From Paracoccus alkanivorans (GTDB taxonomy: Bacteria > Pseudomonadota > Alphaproteobacteria > Rhodobacterales > Rhodobacteraceae): a stretch of 64,000 nucleotides of DNA. Of the stretch, positions 47,790-55,326 are shown one piece after another; position 1 is the stretch's first letter, and the number at the start of each line of letters is the position of its first letter. The translations under genes and the position numbers were made by a program. Below the pieces are notes generated by a model. The model saw only the letters and a program-made list of their open reading frames with translations. It was not told where the DNA came from and searched no databases. The DNA is taken from positions 186,001 to 250,000 of the forward strand of contig NZ_QOKZ01000004.1 of the NCBI RefSeq assembly GCF_003697785.1. The letters run 5' to 3'.

Positions 47790-48673
47790 GCGGCCCCCTT
47801 GCGCAGCGCTTCACCGCCCATGGTCGCCTGTCCGGCCGAAAGGCGGCGCGTCAGGCGGGCAAGGATTTTCTCGGACCCCCATGTCATCGCCAGGTAAAAG
47901 ACGAGAATGCCAAGGAAGTAATACAGCCGCCAATCCGGATGCGGATAGTTGAAGGCGCTGGTCTTGGCACCGCCCAGCTCGCGCGCCCAATAGACGATAT
48001 CCTCGATTCCCAGCAGGAACAGAAGCGGTGTCGCCTTGATGAGGATCATCCACAGGTTGGACAGGCCGGGAATCGCATAGCTCCACATCTGCGGGATCAG
48101 GATGCGCCGGTTCACCTGACGCTGGCTCATGCCATAGGCTTCGGCGGTTTCAAGCTGCGCGCGCGGCACCGCCTGCATCGCGCCATACAGCACATTTGCC
48201 GCGAAGGCCCCGAAAACAATGGCGAAAGCGACCACGGCCAGAATGAAACCATAGCTCTGGTGCACCCATTCCGGGCTGGTCGACAGCGGCAGCTTGGCCG
48301 CCGCGCAGACGATGAAATCATTGCCCTGCCGCACCGGAGCATCGCTGTCGCAAAGCAGCTTGTGGCGCGTCCATTCGAAGGCCTGGTCCAGCGCGATCGG
48401 AACGAAAAGGAAAAAGATGATGTCCGGCACCCCCCGCACCATCGAGGTGTAAAGCTTGCCGAACCATCTGACCGGCAAAAGGCGCGACCGCGATGCCATC
48501 GCACCGCCAAAGCCGAACAAAAGCGCAATCGGTGCAGTGACGGCCAACAACAGAAGCACGGTGCCGAAGCTCGCATAAAACAGCATGTGCTTGCCCGTGG
48601 TCAGGTAGCACATCAGCCATGACAGCCCCTGCAGCGAGGCGGGATCAGCACATTGCGAGAACATGATCGGCAC
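47786..48673 (-). CDS. Polar amino-acid ABC transporter permease (HisQ-type)
   Basis: A 295-residue permease, somewhat longer than its partner, with a periplasmic insert containing two cysteines (KLLCDSD and FIVCAAA) between early helices. The EAA loop is QLETAEAYGMSQRQVNRRILIP. The GTG start at 48673 has GGAGG about 11 bases upstream; ATG 48664 is an alternative. A hairpin separates it from the upstream binding-protein gene. Confidence 0.88.
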   Translation of the reverse strand: MPIMFSQCADPASLQGLSWLMCYLTTGKHMLFYASFGTVLLLLAVTAPIALLFGFGGAMASRSRLLPVRWFGKLYTSMVRGVPDIIFFLFVPIALDQAFEWTRHKLLCDSDAPVRQGNDFIVCAAAKLPLSTSPEWVHQSYGFILAVVAFAIVFGAFAANVLYGAMQAVPRAQLETAEAYGMSQRQVNRRILIPQMWSYAIPGLSNLWMILIKATPLLFLLGIEDIVYWARELGGAKTSAFNYPHPDWRLYYFLGILVFYLAMTWGSEKILARLTRRLSAGQATMGGEALRKGAA

Positions 48674-48680
48674 CCGTCAT

Positions 48681-48708
48681 GCCGCCTCCGACCGGAATCG
48701 AAGGCGGC
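48681..48708 (-). promoter_or_regulatory. Intercistronic hairpin between binding protein and permease
   Basis: On the minus strand a 10-bp stem with one G-T pair and an 8-base loop starts 8 bases after the binding-protein stop and covers the approach to the permease start. Such hairpins usually cause partial termination or protect the 3' end, giving more binding protein than permease. Confidence 0.55.
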
Positions 48709-48716
48709 GTTCTACA

Positions 48717-49442
48717 TCATTCAAAAAGTGGGGCTTCGTCGCCGAACCACTTCTTGATCATTTCGTTGATGGTGCCATCCTCTTTCATCTCGGTGATAAC
48801 GGCGTCAAGTTTCTCGCGCAGTTCGGTATCCGACTGACGCAGGCCGACGCCGATCCCGCCGCCCAGGGCCACATCCTCGCCGATCCAGACCATTTCGCCA
48901 CCCGATTCCTCAACGACGGGAACGAGAAAATCCTTATCGGCGAATACGGCGTCGGCCTCGCCATTGCGGACGGCTGCGACGGTTTCGTCCGGGGTGGCGT
49001 ATTCCAGCAGGGTCGCCCCCGACTCGGCCACGAAACTGGCCTGGATCGTCCCGGTCTGTGCGGCAACCACCCCCCCTTCTATATCGGCATCCTCCGACAA
49101 GGCGGCATAGGCCGAAGCCGCCGGCGGAATGTAGTTCTGGGTAAAGGCGATGACCTCCTCGCGCTCGGGCGTGATGCTCATACCGGCCAGGATCGCGTCG
49201 TAATTGCCCGAGGCAAGGTTCGGAATGATCGAATCCCAGTCATTCGTGACCCAGGTGCAATCCAGTTCCGCACGTTTGCACAGTTCGTCACCGAACTCAC
49301 GCTCGAACCCGTCAACCTCACCAGCGTCGTTGATGAAATTATACGGAGGATAAGCCCCCTCTGTGCCAAGACGAACCGTCTCGGTCATGCCCATCCCGGC
49401 ACTCATGGCCAAGGCGGTTGCGGCAAGGATCAGTTTTTTCAT
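48717..49442 (-). CDS. Amino-acid ABC transporter substrate-binding protein
   Basis: A 241-residue periplasmic binding protein of the lysine/arginine/ornithine/histidine (family 3) type. Signal peptide: MKKLILAATALAMSAGMGMT. Ligand-pocket segments: GTEGAYPPYNFIND, CTWVTNDWDSIIPNLASGNYDAI and ERAgMSITPERE-like AGMSITPEREEVIAF. Start at ATG 49442 with AGGAG upstream. It sits between the ATPase and permease genes. Ligand is likely a cationic or polar amino acid, by family. Confidence 0.9.
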   Translation of the reverse strand: MKKLILAATALAMSAGMGMTETVRLGTEGAYPPYNFINDAGEVDGFEREFGDELCKRAELDCTWVTNDWDSIIPNLASGNYDAILAGMSITPEREEVIAFTQNYIPPAASAYAALSEDADIEGGVVAAQTGTIQASFVAESGATLLEYATPDETVAAVRNGEADAVFADKDFLVPVVEESGGEMVWIGEDVALGGGIGVGLRQSDTELREKLDAVITEMKEDGTINEMIKKWFGDEAPLFE

Positions 49443-49465
49443 TTTTACTCTCCTGTTGAACAAAA

Positions 49466-50245
49466 TCAGGCAGCCATCGTGGCGCTTAGAAACTGGCGCA
49501 GCCGCTCGGTTTGCGGGGCGCCGAACAACTGCTCGGGCGGGCCCTCCTCGCAGATCACGCCTTCATGCAGGAATACGACGTGATCGCTGACATCGGCGGC
49601 AAGACGCATGTCATGCGTGACGATGATCATGGTGCGATGCTCAGCCGCCAAGTCCTTGATGACCTTGACGACTTCCTGCTGCAACTCGGGATCAAGCGCG
49701 CTGGTCGGCTCGTCGAACAGAAGTGCGCGCGGTTCCATGCACAATGCCCGCGCGATTGCCGCCCGCTGCTGCTGGCCACCCGAAAGCTGGGCGGGCCATG
49801 ACCCGGCCTTGTCGCCGATGCCGACCTTGGTCAGCAAGGCGCGCGCACGTTCTTCGACTTTGGTGCGGTTCTCGCCCAGAACGGTAAGCGGCGCCTCCAT
49901 GACATTCTGCAGCACCGTCATATGGGACCACAGGTTGAACTGCTGGAACACCATGGAAAGATTGGTGCGAAAGCGCGTCACCTGCGCCCGGTCCGCAGGC
50001 ACCCGATCCGCTCCGTGGGGTTTCCACCGCACCGCCTCGCCATCGAACAGGATCTCGCCCTGCTGACTGTTTTCAAGCAGATTGCAGCAGCGCAGAAGCG
50101 TCGATTTTCCCGAACCGGACGAACCTATCAGGCTGATCACATGACCGCGCGGGGCGGTCATCGAAACACCCTTGAGGACCTCCAGAGGACCATAGGCCTT
50201 GTGCAGACCGGTTATCTGGATGACGGGAGGCGTATTGTCTGGCAT
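49466..50245 (-). CDS. Amino-acid ABC transporter ATP-binding protein
   Basis: A 259-residue ATPase of the HisP/GlnQ type. Walker A GSSGSGKSTLLRC, ABC signature LSGGQQQRAAIARAL, Walker B LLFDEPTSALDPE, and the H-loop IVTHDM are all intact. It is the first gene of the importer operon, 79 bases after purS on the same strand. ATG 50245 is preferred; 50266 is possible. Confidence 0.93.
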   Translation of the reverse strand: MPDNTPPVIQITGLHKAYGPLEVLKGVSMTAPRGHVISLIGSSGSGKSTLLRCCNLLENSQQGEILFDGEAVRWKPHGADRVPADRAQVTRFRTNLSMVFQQFNLWSHMTVLQNVMEAPLTVLGENRTKVEERARALLTKVGIGDKAGSWPAQLSGGQQQRAAIARALCMEPRALLFDEPTSALDPELQQEVVKVIKDLAAEHRTMIIVTHDMRLAADVSDHVVFLHEGVICEEGPPEQLFGAPQTERLRQFLSATMAA

Positions 50246-50324
50246 GCTGTCGTTCCGGCTTTCCATCCGCGTATTGGGCGACAATTACACGGCGATTGCA
50301 ACAGCTTCGAACATCAACCGCGGA

Positions 50325-50564
50325 TCAGGCGATCTCGATCGAGTATTTCTCGATCACCGTATTGGCCAGCAGCCCCTCGCACATCTTCACCACCTCGGCA
50401 CGGGCGGCCTGCGGATCGGAGGCATCCAGGTCCAGTTCGATCAGCTTGCCCTGCCGCACGCCCGACACCCCCTTGTGCCCCAGCCCGCCAAGCGCGTGGC
50501 GGATCGCCTCGCCCTGCGGGTCCAGAACGCCGTCCTTGAGCATGATGGTGACACGGGCTTTCAT
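50325..50564 (-). CDS. purS: FGAM synthase subunit PurS
   Basis: PurS is the 79-residue structural subunit that joins PurL and PurQ to form formylglycinamidine ribonucleotide synthase. Typical blocks: KARVTIMLKDGVLDPQG and VRQGKLIELDL, with ending ANTVIEKYSIEI. It follows purC after 13 bases. purQ, expected next in many related genomes, is absent here; the ABC importer follows instead. Confidence 0.93.
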   Translation of the reverse strand: MKARVTIMLKDGVLDPQGEAIRHALGGLGHKGVSGVRQGKLIELDLDASDPQAARAEVVKMCEGLLANTVIEKYSIEIA

Positions 50565-50577
50565 CAGGGCTTCCCTC

Positions 50578-51339
50578 TTAGTTGATCGCGGTCGGTTTCA
50601 GGCTGGTCGTGTTCGCGGGCATCAGGCCAAGACGGCGAGCGACCTCGGTATAGGCGTCAGTCAGGTTGCCCAGATCGCGACGGAACACGTCCTTGTCCAG
50701 CTTCTGCCCGGTTTTCAGATCCCACAGGCGGCAGGAATCGGGGCTGATCTCGTCGGCGACGATCAGGCGCATGAAATCGTTGTCCCAGACCCGGCCGATC
50801 TCGATCTTGAAGTCGACCAGCTTGATGCCGACCCCAAAGAACACGCCCGACAGAAAATCATTCACCCGCAGTGCAAGGCTGACGATATCATCCAGATCCT
50901 GCTGGCTGGCCCAACCGAAGGCGATGATATACTCCTCGGACACCATCGGGTCGCCCAACTCGTCATTCTTGAAACTGTATTCGACGATCGGACGCGGCAG
51001 CAACGTGCCCTCCTCCAGCCCCAACCGCTTGGTCAGCGAACCGGCGGCGAAGTTGCGAACGATCACCTCGAGCGGGATAATCTCGACCTGGCGGATCAAC
51101 TGCTCGCGCATATTGATGCGGCGGATGAAGTGATTGGGCACGCCGATATTGGTGAGGCCCTGCATGAAGAATTCGGACAGCCGATTGTTCAACACGCCCT
51201 TGCCCTCGATCACCGCCTTTTTCTGGGCGTTGAAGGCTGTCGCGTCGTCCTTGAAATATTGCACCAGCGTACCGGGCTCGGTGCCCTCGTAGAGGATCTT
51301 CGCCTTGCCTTCGTAGATTTTCTTGCGCCGCGGAGCCAT
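50578..51339 (-). CDS. purC: SAICAR synthase PurC
   Basis: PurC ligates aspartate to CAIR in purine synthesis. The 253-residue protein has the ATP-grasp-like start [26 protein letters not shown] and [12 protein letters not shown], with [13 protein letters not shown] near the metal site. ATG 51339 (MAPRRKK, with AAGGATGG upstream) is chosen over 51432. It is divergent from the zeta gene over 126 bases. Confidence 0.96.
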   Translation of the reverse strand: MAPRRKKIYEGKAKILYEGTEPGTLVQYFKDDATAFNAQKKAVIEGKGVLNNRLSEFFMQGLTNIGVPNHFIRRINMREQLIRQVEIIPLEVIVRNFAAGSLTKRLGLEEGTLLPRPIVEYSFKNDELGDPMVSEEYIIAFGWASQQDLDDIVSLALRVNDFLSGVFFGVGIKLVDFKIEIGRVWDNDFMRLIVADEISPDSCRLWDLKTGQKLDKDVFRRDLGNLTDAYTEVARRLGLMPANTTSLKPTAIN

Positions 51340-51465
51340 GAGGGGCCATCCTTTCGCATTTGACTGCCTGCCCTTAGCGCAGAACGGGGTTCGGGGGCAA
51401 TAAGGCTTGCGGCGAGTGCCAGCAATGGGCATACCAGAAAGTAACGGTTAATCAGGAGGCCAAGC

Positions 51466-51783
51466 ATGACCACCTTCGACGATCGCGAGCGCTCATACGA
51501 GGCGAAATTCGCCCATGACGCCAATCTGCTTTTCAAGGCCGAGGCACGCCGAAACCGCCTGCTGGGCGAATGGGCGGCGGAACTGCTGGGAAAGTCCGGG
51601 GAGGACGCAAAGAGCTATGCGCTCACAGTGGTTTCATCGGATTTCGAACAGCCCGGCGATGATGACGTGTTTCGCAAGCTGGCCGGCGATCTGGAAGGCC
51701 ATGCGGACGCCGCCACGATCCGCGCCAAGATGGCGGAGATGATGGGCGAAGCCAAGAAACAGGTGATCGACGAGGCCAAGTGA
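51466..51783 (+). CDS. F1-ATPase zeta inhibitor subunit (DUF1476)
   Basis: A 105-residue four-helix protein of the DUF1476 family, known in Paracoccus as the zeta subunit that inserts its N-terminus into F1 and blocks ATP hydrolysis. The N-terminal inhibitory part (TTFDDRERSYEAKFAHDA) and the ligand-binding helices (RRNRLLGEWAAELLGKS) are conserved in form. The ATP synthase genes are not here; the divergent purC neighbour suggests shared control with nucleotide synthesis, an inference. Confidence 0.9.
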   Translation: MTTFDDRERSYEAKFAHDANLLFKAEARRNRLLGEWAAELLGKSGEDAKSYALTVVSSDFEQPGDDDVFRKLAGDLEGHADAATIRAKMAEMMGEAKKQVIDEAK

Positions 51784-51871
51784 CTGCACGCAACACGCGC
51801 TGCAGAATACAGGGGAGCTTCGGATACGTAACCTGCGGCCAAACCATCACTTTGCCGCATGAAGCTGAGCC

Positions 51872-51927
51872 TTTCTTCTTCTTTGTCCAAATACCTTATG
51901 GAATCGCCGGCGGGTCATGCCGCCGGC
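51872..51927 (-). repeat. Intergenic composite repeat, copy C
   Basis: Read on the minus strand: an 8-bp hairpin (GCCGGCGG...CCGCCGGC, 51927-51906), then AAGGTATTTGGACAAAGAAG (51897 downward). It lies between the zeta gene and the convergent MATE gene, 59 bases past the MATE stop in the MATE direction. Confidence 0.7.
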
Positions 51928-51985
51928 TCTTGAATTCGGCCGGCGACGGGATATGAGCCCCGGGGCGCGCGCGGAGTCATATTCG

Positions 51986-53302
51986 TCAGGGCCGAGATAT
52001 CGCCACGACCTCTGCACGCCGGTACATCCGGGCCATTGCCGCGCCCCGGGCCGTGTTCAGGATCATCAATGCGGCCCAGAGCCCGTGATTGCCCATCAGC
52101 GGCGGCAATATCAGAAGCGCCGCGATATAGATCGCTACCGCCTGCAGCATTGCGACCCGCATCTCGCGCGTCAGGGTCGCACCGATGAAAATGCCGTCAT
52201 ACATCCAGCTGGCGACACTGATCAGTGGCGCGAATCCCATCCAGATCAGATAGAGACGAGCCTCCTCGCGAACCGCCGGGGCGGTGGTCAGCATGTCGAT
52301 GATCGCCCCGCCGCCGAACCAGAAGGCCAGCCCGAGGATCAGCGCGCCTCCGATTCCCCATTGCGAGGTCACGATGGAGGCGCGGCGAACCCTTTCGGGA
52401 CGGCCCGCGCCGACAGCCTGGCCGACAAGGCTTTCAGCGGCGAAGGCAAAGCCGTCCAGCGCGAAAGCGGTGAGCGACAGGAATTGCATCAACACCTGGT
52501 TGGCCGCCAGGGTCACATCTCCCTGCGCGGCCCCGAGAAACAGGAAACTGGTAATGCTGGCCTGCAACAGCACCGAGCGAATCATGATGTCGCCATTCAC
52601 GCGCAACAGCCGGTTCAGCTTGTTCCGTGCAAACAGCGTCGCAGCGTTGCGGGCGGCCAGCACAGCGGCACGCAGGGCGTGACGGGCGAACCAGAGCCCC
52701 AGCATCAGCCCGCTCCATTCCGCGATCAGTGTCGCCCATGCCACCCCGCTCACGCCCAGGCCAATGCCCAGCACGAACCAGACATCCAACACCACGTTCA
52801 ACCCGTTCTGTAGCACCTGCAATGCCAGAACCGCCCTTGTCCTTTCGATGGCGATCAGCCAGCCGGTAAGCGCATACAGACCGATCGTGGCGGGCGCCCC
52901 CCAGATACGGATGGCGAGATAATCGCGGGCCAGTGCCTCGACTTCGCTCGAGGCGGGCGCAAGCCGGAGCGCTGCCCAGAAGATCGGTATCTGCAGCAGG
53001 ATCAATGCCAGCCCGGCAAGACCGGCGATGGTCAGCGCCCGCAGCAGATGCGCGCCGACCTCCGGCCCGTCCCCGGCGCCATGGCTTTGCGCGACCAGCC
53101 CCGAGGTTCCCATGCGCAGGAAACCGAATACCCAGTATATCGAGGTCACGATCACTGCGCCGATCCCGACCGCACCGATCGGCCCGGCCCGGCCAAGCTG
53201 GCCTATCACCCCGGTATCAACCAGACCCAGAAGCGGCACGGTCACATTCGACAGCACGATGGGCAAGGCGATATTCAACACCCGCCGATGGGTGATCTCC
53301 AT
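51986..53302 (-). CDS. MATE family efflux transporter
   Basis: A 438-residue polytopic protein with 12 hydrophobic segments and the two-fold MATE repeat. Typical blocks: ALPIVLSNVTVPLLGLVDTGVIG at the start, LQASITSFLFLGAAQGDVTLAANQV in the middle and DGFAFAAESLVGQAVGAGRP. It belongs to the DinF-like branch and would export drugs or metabolites using H+ or Na+. Two thioesterase genes follow upstream on the same strand (4-base gap to the first), so one transcript is likely. Confidence 0.9.
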   Translation of the reverse strand: MEITHRRVLNIALPIVLSNVTVPLLGLVDTGVIGQLGRAGPIGAVGIGAVIVTSIYWVFGFLRMGTSGLVAQSHGAGDGPEVGAHLLRALTIAGLAGLALILLQIPIFWAALRLAPASSEVEALARDYLAIRIWGAPATIGLYALTGWLIAIERTRAVLALQVLQNGLNVVLDVWFVLGIGLGVSGVAWATLIAEWSGLMLGLWFARHALRAAVLAARNAATLFARNKLNRLLRVNGDIMIRSVLLQASITSFLFLGAAQGDVTLAANQVLMQFLSLTAFALDGFAFAAESLVGQAVGAGRPERVRRASIVTSQWGIGGALILGLAFWFGGGAIIDMLTTAPAVREEARLYLIWMGFAPLISVASWMYDGIFIGATLTREMRVAMLQAVAIYIAALLILPPLMGNHGLWAALMILNTARGAAMARMYRRAEVVAISRP

Positions 53303-53306
53303 CCGG

Positions 53307-53804
53307 TCACCCCTGCGGCATGAGGAAATGTGCCGTTGCCTGGGCGATCAGCCGGGCGCGGTTGTCCTGCCATGCCTCGACCTGGACCGAGGCGTAGCGC
53401 CGCCCCGAGCGCACCACATTGGCGCGGGCATAGGCATCGCGAGGCAGACCGCTGCGCAGGTAATCGACTGTGAAATCGATGGTCTTGGGCAGGCGCGGCA
53501 GGCTTTCGGGCATGGCCGCGTCGGGGGCGATGCGACCCGATTCGAGATCCTCCCACATCGCCGCCCATGCCAATTCGACAATCGCGGTCATCTCCAGGAA
53601 GGCCGCGGTCACGCCACCATGCAGCGCCGGAAGTTGCGGATTGCCGATCAGTTTCCGGTCGAAAGGCAGGACGGCAGTCAATTCGTCCCCTCGCCGGTCG
53701 AACCTGATTCCCAGCCAGTGCATGTAGGGCACGCCCGAGACCAGCGCGTTCAGCGCCGAATCGCGGCGGGTCTTGATCTGGTCCAGCGGCTCGTTACGAT
53801 CCAT
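53307..53804 (-). CDS. PaaI-type hotdog thioesterase (1)
   Basis: A 165-residue acyl-CoA thioesterase-fold protein. The PaaI motif is LHGGVTAAFLEMTAIVELAW, and a strand YASVQVEAWQDNRARLIAQATAHF closes the fold. ATG 53804 (MDRNEPLDQ) is chosen over 53870. The next upstream gene is a second PaaI protein only 10 bases away; the two differ clearly, so they may form a heteromer or act on different acyl-CoAs. Confidence 0.87.
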   Translation of the reverse strand: MDRNEPLDQIKTRRDSALNALVSGVPYMHWLGIRFDRRGDELTAVLPFDRKLIGNPQLPALHGGVTAAFLEMTAIVELAWAAMWEDLESGRIAPDAAMPESLPRLPKTIDFTVDYLRSGLPRDAYARANVVRSGRRYASVQVEAWQDNRARLIAQATAHFLMPQG

Positions 53805-53814
53805 CGGCCTGCCC

Positions 53815-54261
53815 CTATCGTTCCGCCGTAAAGGCGCCGGTCGCGGTGGCAACCGGGTTGCTTGTGTCATCGTCGTCCAGCGCCACCGCCCGCATGAAGG
53901 CCACGCTGCGGGTCATGTGATAGACCTCGGCCCGCGCGGTGATCCGCTGGCCCGGCCTGGCCGCGCGCATGTAATCAATGCGCAGGTCGATGGTCGCGGT
54001 CGAGCGCGGCTGGCTGGAATGCGCCATCACCGCCGCCCCACAGCAGGTGTCCATCAGCGCCGAAACGACTCCGCCATGGATGACACCGCTGCGCGGATCG
54101 CCGACCAGGTGCTCGTCCCATGGCATCGAGATCACCGCGCAGCCGTCGCCGATCTCGTCGACCCGCATCCGCAATGCCCTTGCATGGGGAATCGCTTCGA
54201 TGAATTGCTGGGCGATTCGGGCGTGATTTTCCTCGGCACCATCCCTTGCGTCACCGTTCAT
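53815..54261 (-). CDS. PaaI-type hotdog thioesterase (2)
   Basis: A 148-residue hotdog protein with the HGG motif GVIHGGVVSALMDTCCGAAV and the strand DLRIDYMRAARPGQRITARAEV. ATG 54261 (MNGDARDG) is preferred. It heads the thioesterase-thioesterase-MATE run and is divergent from the first MerR gene across 145 bases. Confidence 0.87.
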   Translation of the reverse strand: MNGDARDGAEENHARIAQQFIEAIPHARALRMRVDEIGDGCAVISMPWDEHLVGDPRSGVIHGGVVSALMDTCCGAAVMAHSSQPRSTATIDLRIDYMRAARPGQRITARAEVYHMTRSVAFMRAVALDDDDTSNPVATATGAFTAER

Positions 54262-54406
54262 CCGTCGTGTCTCCCTGATGCCGGCCAAGACTTAGCCGGG
54301 AGAGTTGTCCCTGCTCAAGGCTCATCATCCGCTTTCCGCGCCTTTCGGTTGAGAAGCAACCTGCGTCAGGATACCCTTTCAGGCAAGCAGATGCTGGGAG
54401 AGGCGG

Positions 54407-54787
54407 ATGGCGGACGATCAGGTGATCAGTTTCAAGGAAATGTGCGCGAAGTTCGACGTGACGCCACGGACCCTGCGCTATTACGAGTATATCGAGCTGC
54501 TCCAGCCGCGGAAGGAAGGCCGGTCCCGCTTCTATGGCCCGCGAGAAACCGCCCGCATGACACTGATCCTGCGCGGCAGGCGCTTTGGCTTCTCACTGGA
54601 GGAGATTCGTCAATGGCTCCAGATCTATGAACAGAAGGGCAGCCGCGAACAGTTGCAGGTCTGGCTGGAACTGGCCGACAAGCAGCTTGGGGTTCTGGCC
54701 GCGCAGATAGAGGATTTGCAGACGGCCCGCGCCGATCTTCAGGATTTGCGCGATACGGCCGCCAATGAATTGAAGGGGCTCGATTGA
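54407..54787 (+). CDS. MerR family regulator (first of two)
   Basis: A 126-residue one-component regulator. Winged helix: FKEMCAKFDVTPRTLRYYEYIELLQP, RETARMTLILRGRRFGFSLEEI, then a coiled-coil dimer helix (LELADKQLGVLAAQIEDLQT). There are no metal-binding cysteines, so it is not a metal sensor. It is followed 138 bases later by a close paralogue and then the beta-oxidation operon, so it probably responds to an acyl-CoA or a related ligand; this is inference. Confidence 0.88.
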   Translation: MADDQVISFKEMCAKFDVTPRTLRYYEYIELLQPRKEGRSRFYGPRETARMTLILRGRRFGFSLEEIRQWLQIYEQKGSREQLQVWLELADKQLGVLAAQIEDLQTARADLQDLRDTAANELKGLD

Positions 54788-54849
54788 CCTGCCCCATCCG
54801 GCCCGACAGCCGGATCTGATCGATCTGTCGGTTGTGACGCAGCGTTTTG

Positions 54850-54865
54850 TTTACGTTTGCGTCAA
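54850..54865 (+). promoter_or_regulatory. Probable MerR operator in promoter spacer
   Basis: The near-palindrome TTTACG-TTTG-CGTCAA (54850-54865) lies between a -35-like TTGTTT (54847-54852) and a -10-like GATATA (54872-54877) with a 19-base spacer, the length typical of MerR-controlled promoters. It precedes the second MerR gene and the acyl-CoA dehydrogenase gene. Confidence 0.55.
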
Positions 54866-54924
54866 CCTTTGGATATATGGCTGACCAAGGACGACAGACG
54901 GTGAACGAGGAGGAACCGCGATCC

Positions 54925-55323
54925 ATGTCCGACGAGCTGATGACGATCCGCCAGATGTGCGACAGCTTCGGCGTCACCCCCCGCACCCTGCGCTTCTACG
55001 AGGCGCGGGAACTGATCTTTCCCCAACGTCGCGGCCAGCACCGGCTGTATGACCGCCGGGACAGGGCGCGGCTGACGCTGATCCTGCGCGGCAAGCGCTT
55101 TGGCTTCAGCCTCGAACAGATCCGCCAATTGCTCGAACTCTACGAGCCGGGCGGCCGGAACGAGACGCAGATCGCCGCCACCATCCAGGTGGCGCGGGAG
55201 CGGCTGGCAGACATGGAACGTCAATATTCGGAGCTCCGCGAGGCCATCGCCGACCTGCAATCGCAGATCGACGACGCCGAAAACCGCCTGATCACCGCAA
55301 CCCGAAGCAAGCGTTCAGGATAA
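54925..55323 (+). CDS. MerR family regulator (second)
   Basis: A 132-residue paralogue of the preceding regulator: the winged helix reads IRQMCDSFGVTPRTLRFYEARELIFP and the dimer helix ends ELREAIADLQSQIDDAENRL. It also lacks metal-sensing cysteines. ATG 54925 has GAGGAGGAA about 12 bases upstream; GTG 54901 and ATG 54877 extend the frame. Its stop is 3 bases before the acyl-CoA dehydrogenase start, so the two are probably co-transcribed and the regulator controls that operon, like the LiuR/PsrA-type regulators of degradation pathways. Confidence 0.88.
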   Translation: MSDELMTIRQMCDSFGVTPRTLRFYEARELIFPQRRGQHRLYDRRDRARLTLILRGKRFGFSLEQIRQLLELYEPGGRNETQIAATIQVARERLADMERQYSELREAIADLQSQIDDAENRLITATRSKRSG

Positions 55324-55326
55324 ACC

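Noticed and set aside
54407..55323. The MerR pair as metal-resistance regulators
   Set aside because: Neither protein has the cysteines needed to bind metal, and the neighbours are fatty-acid enzymes.
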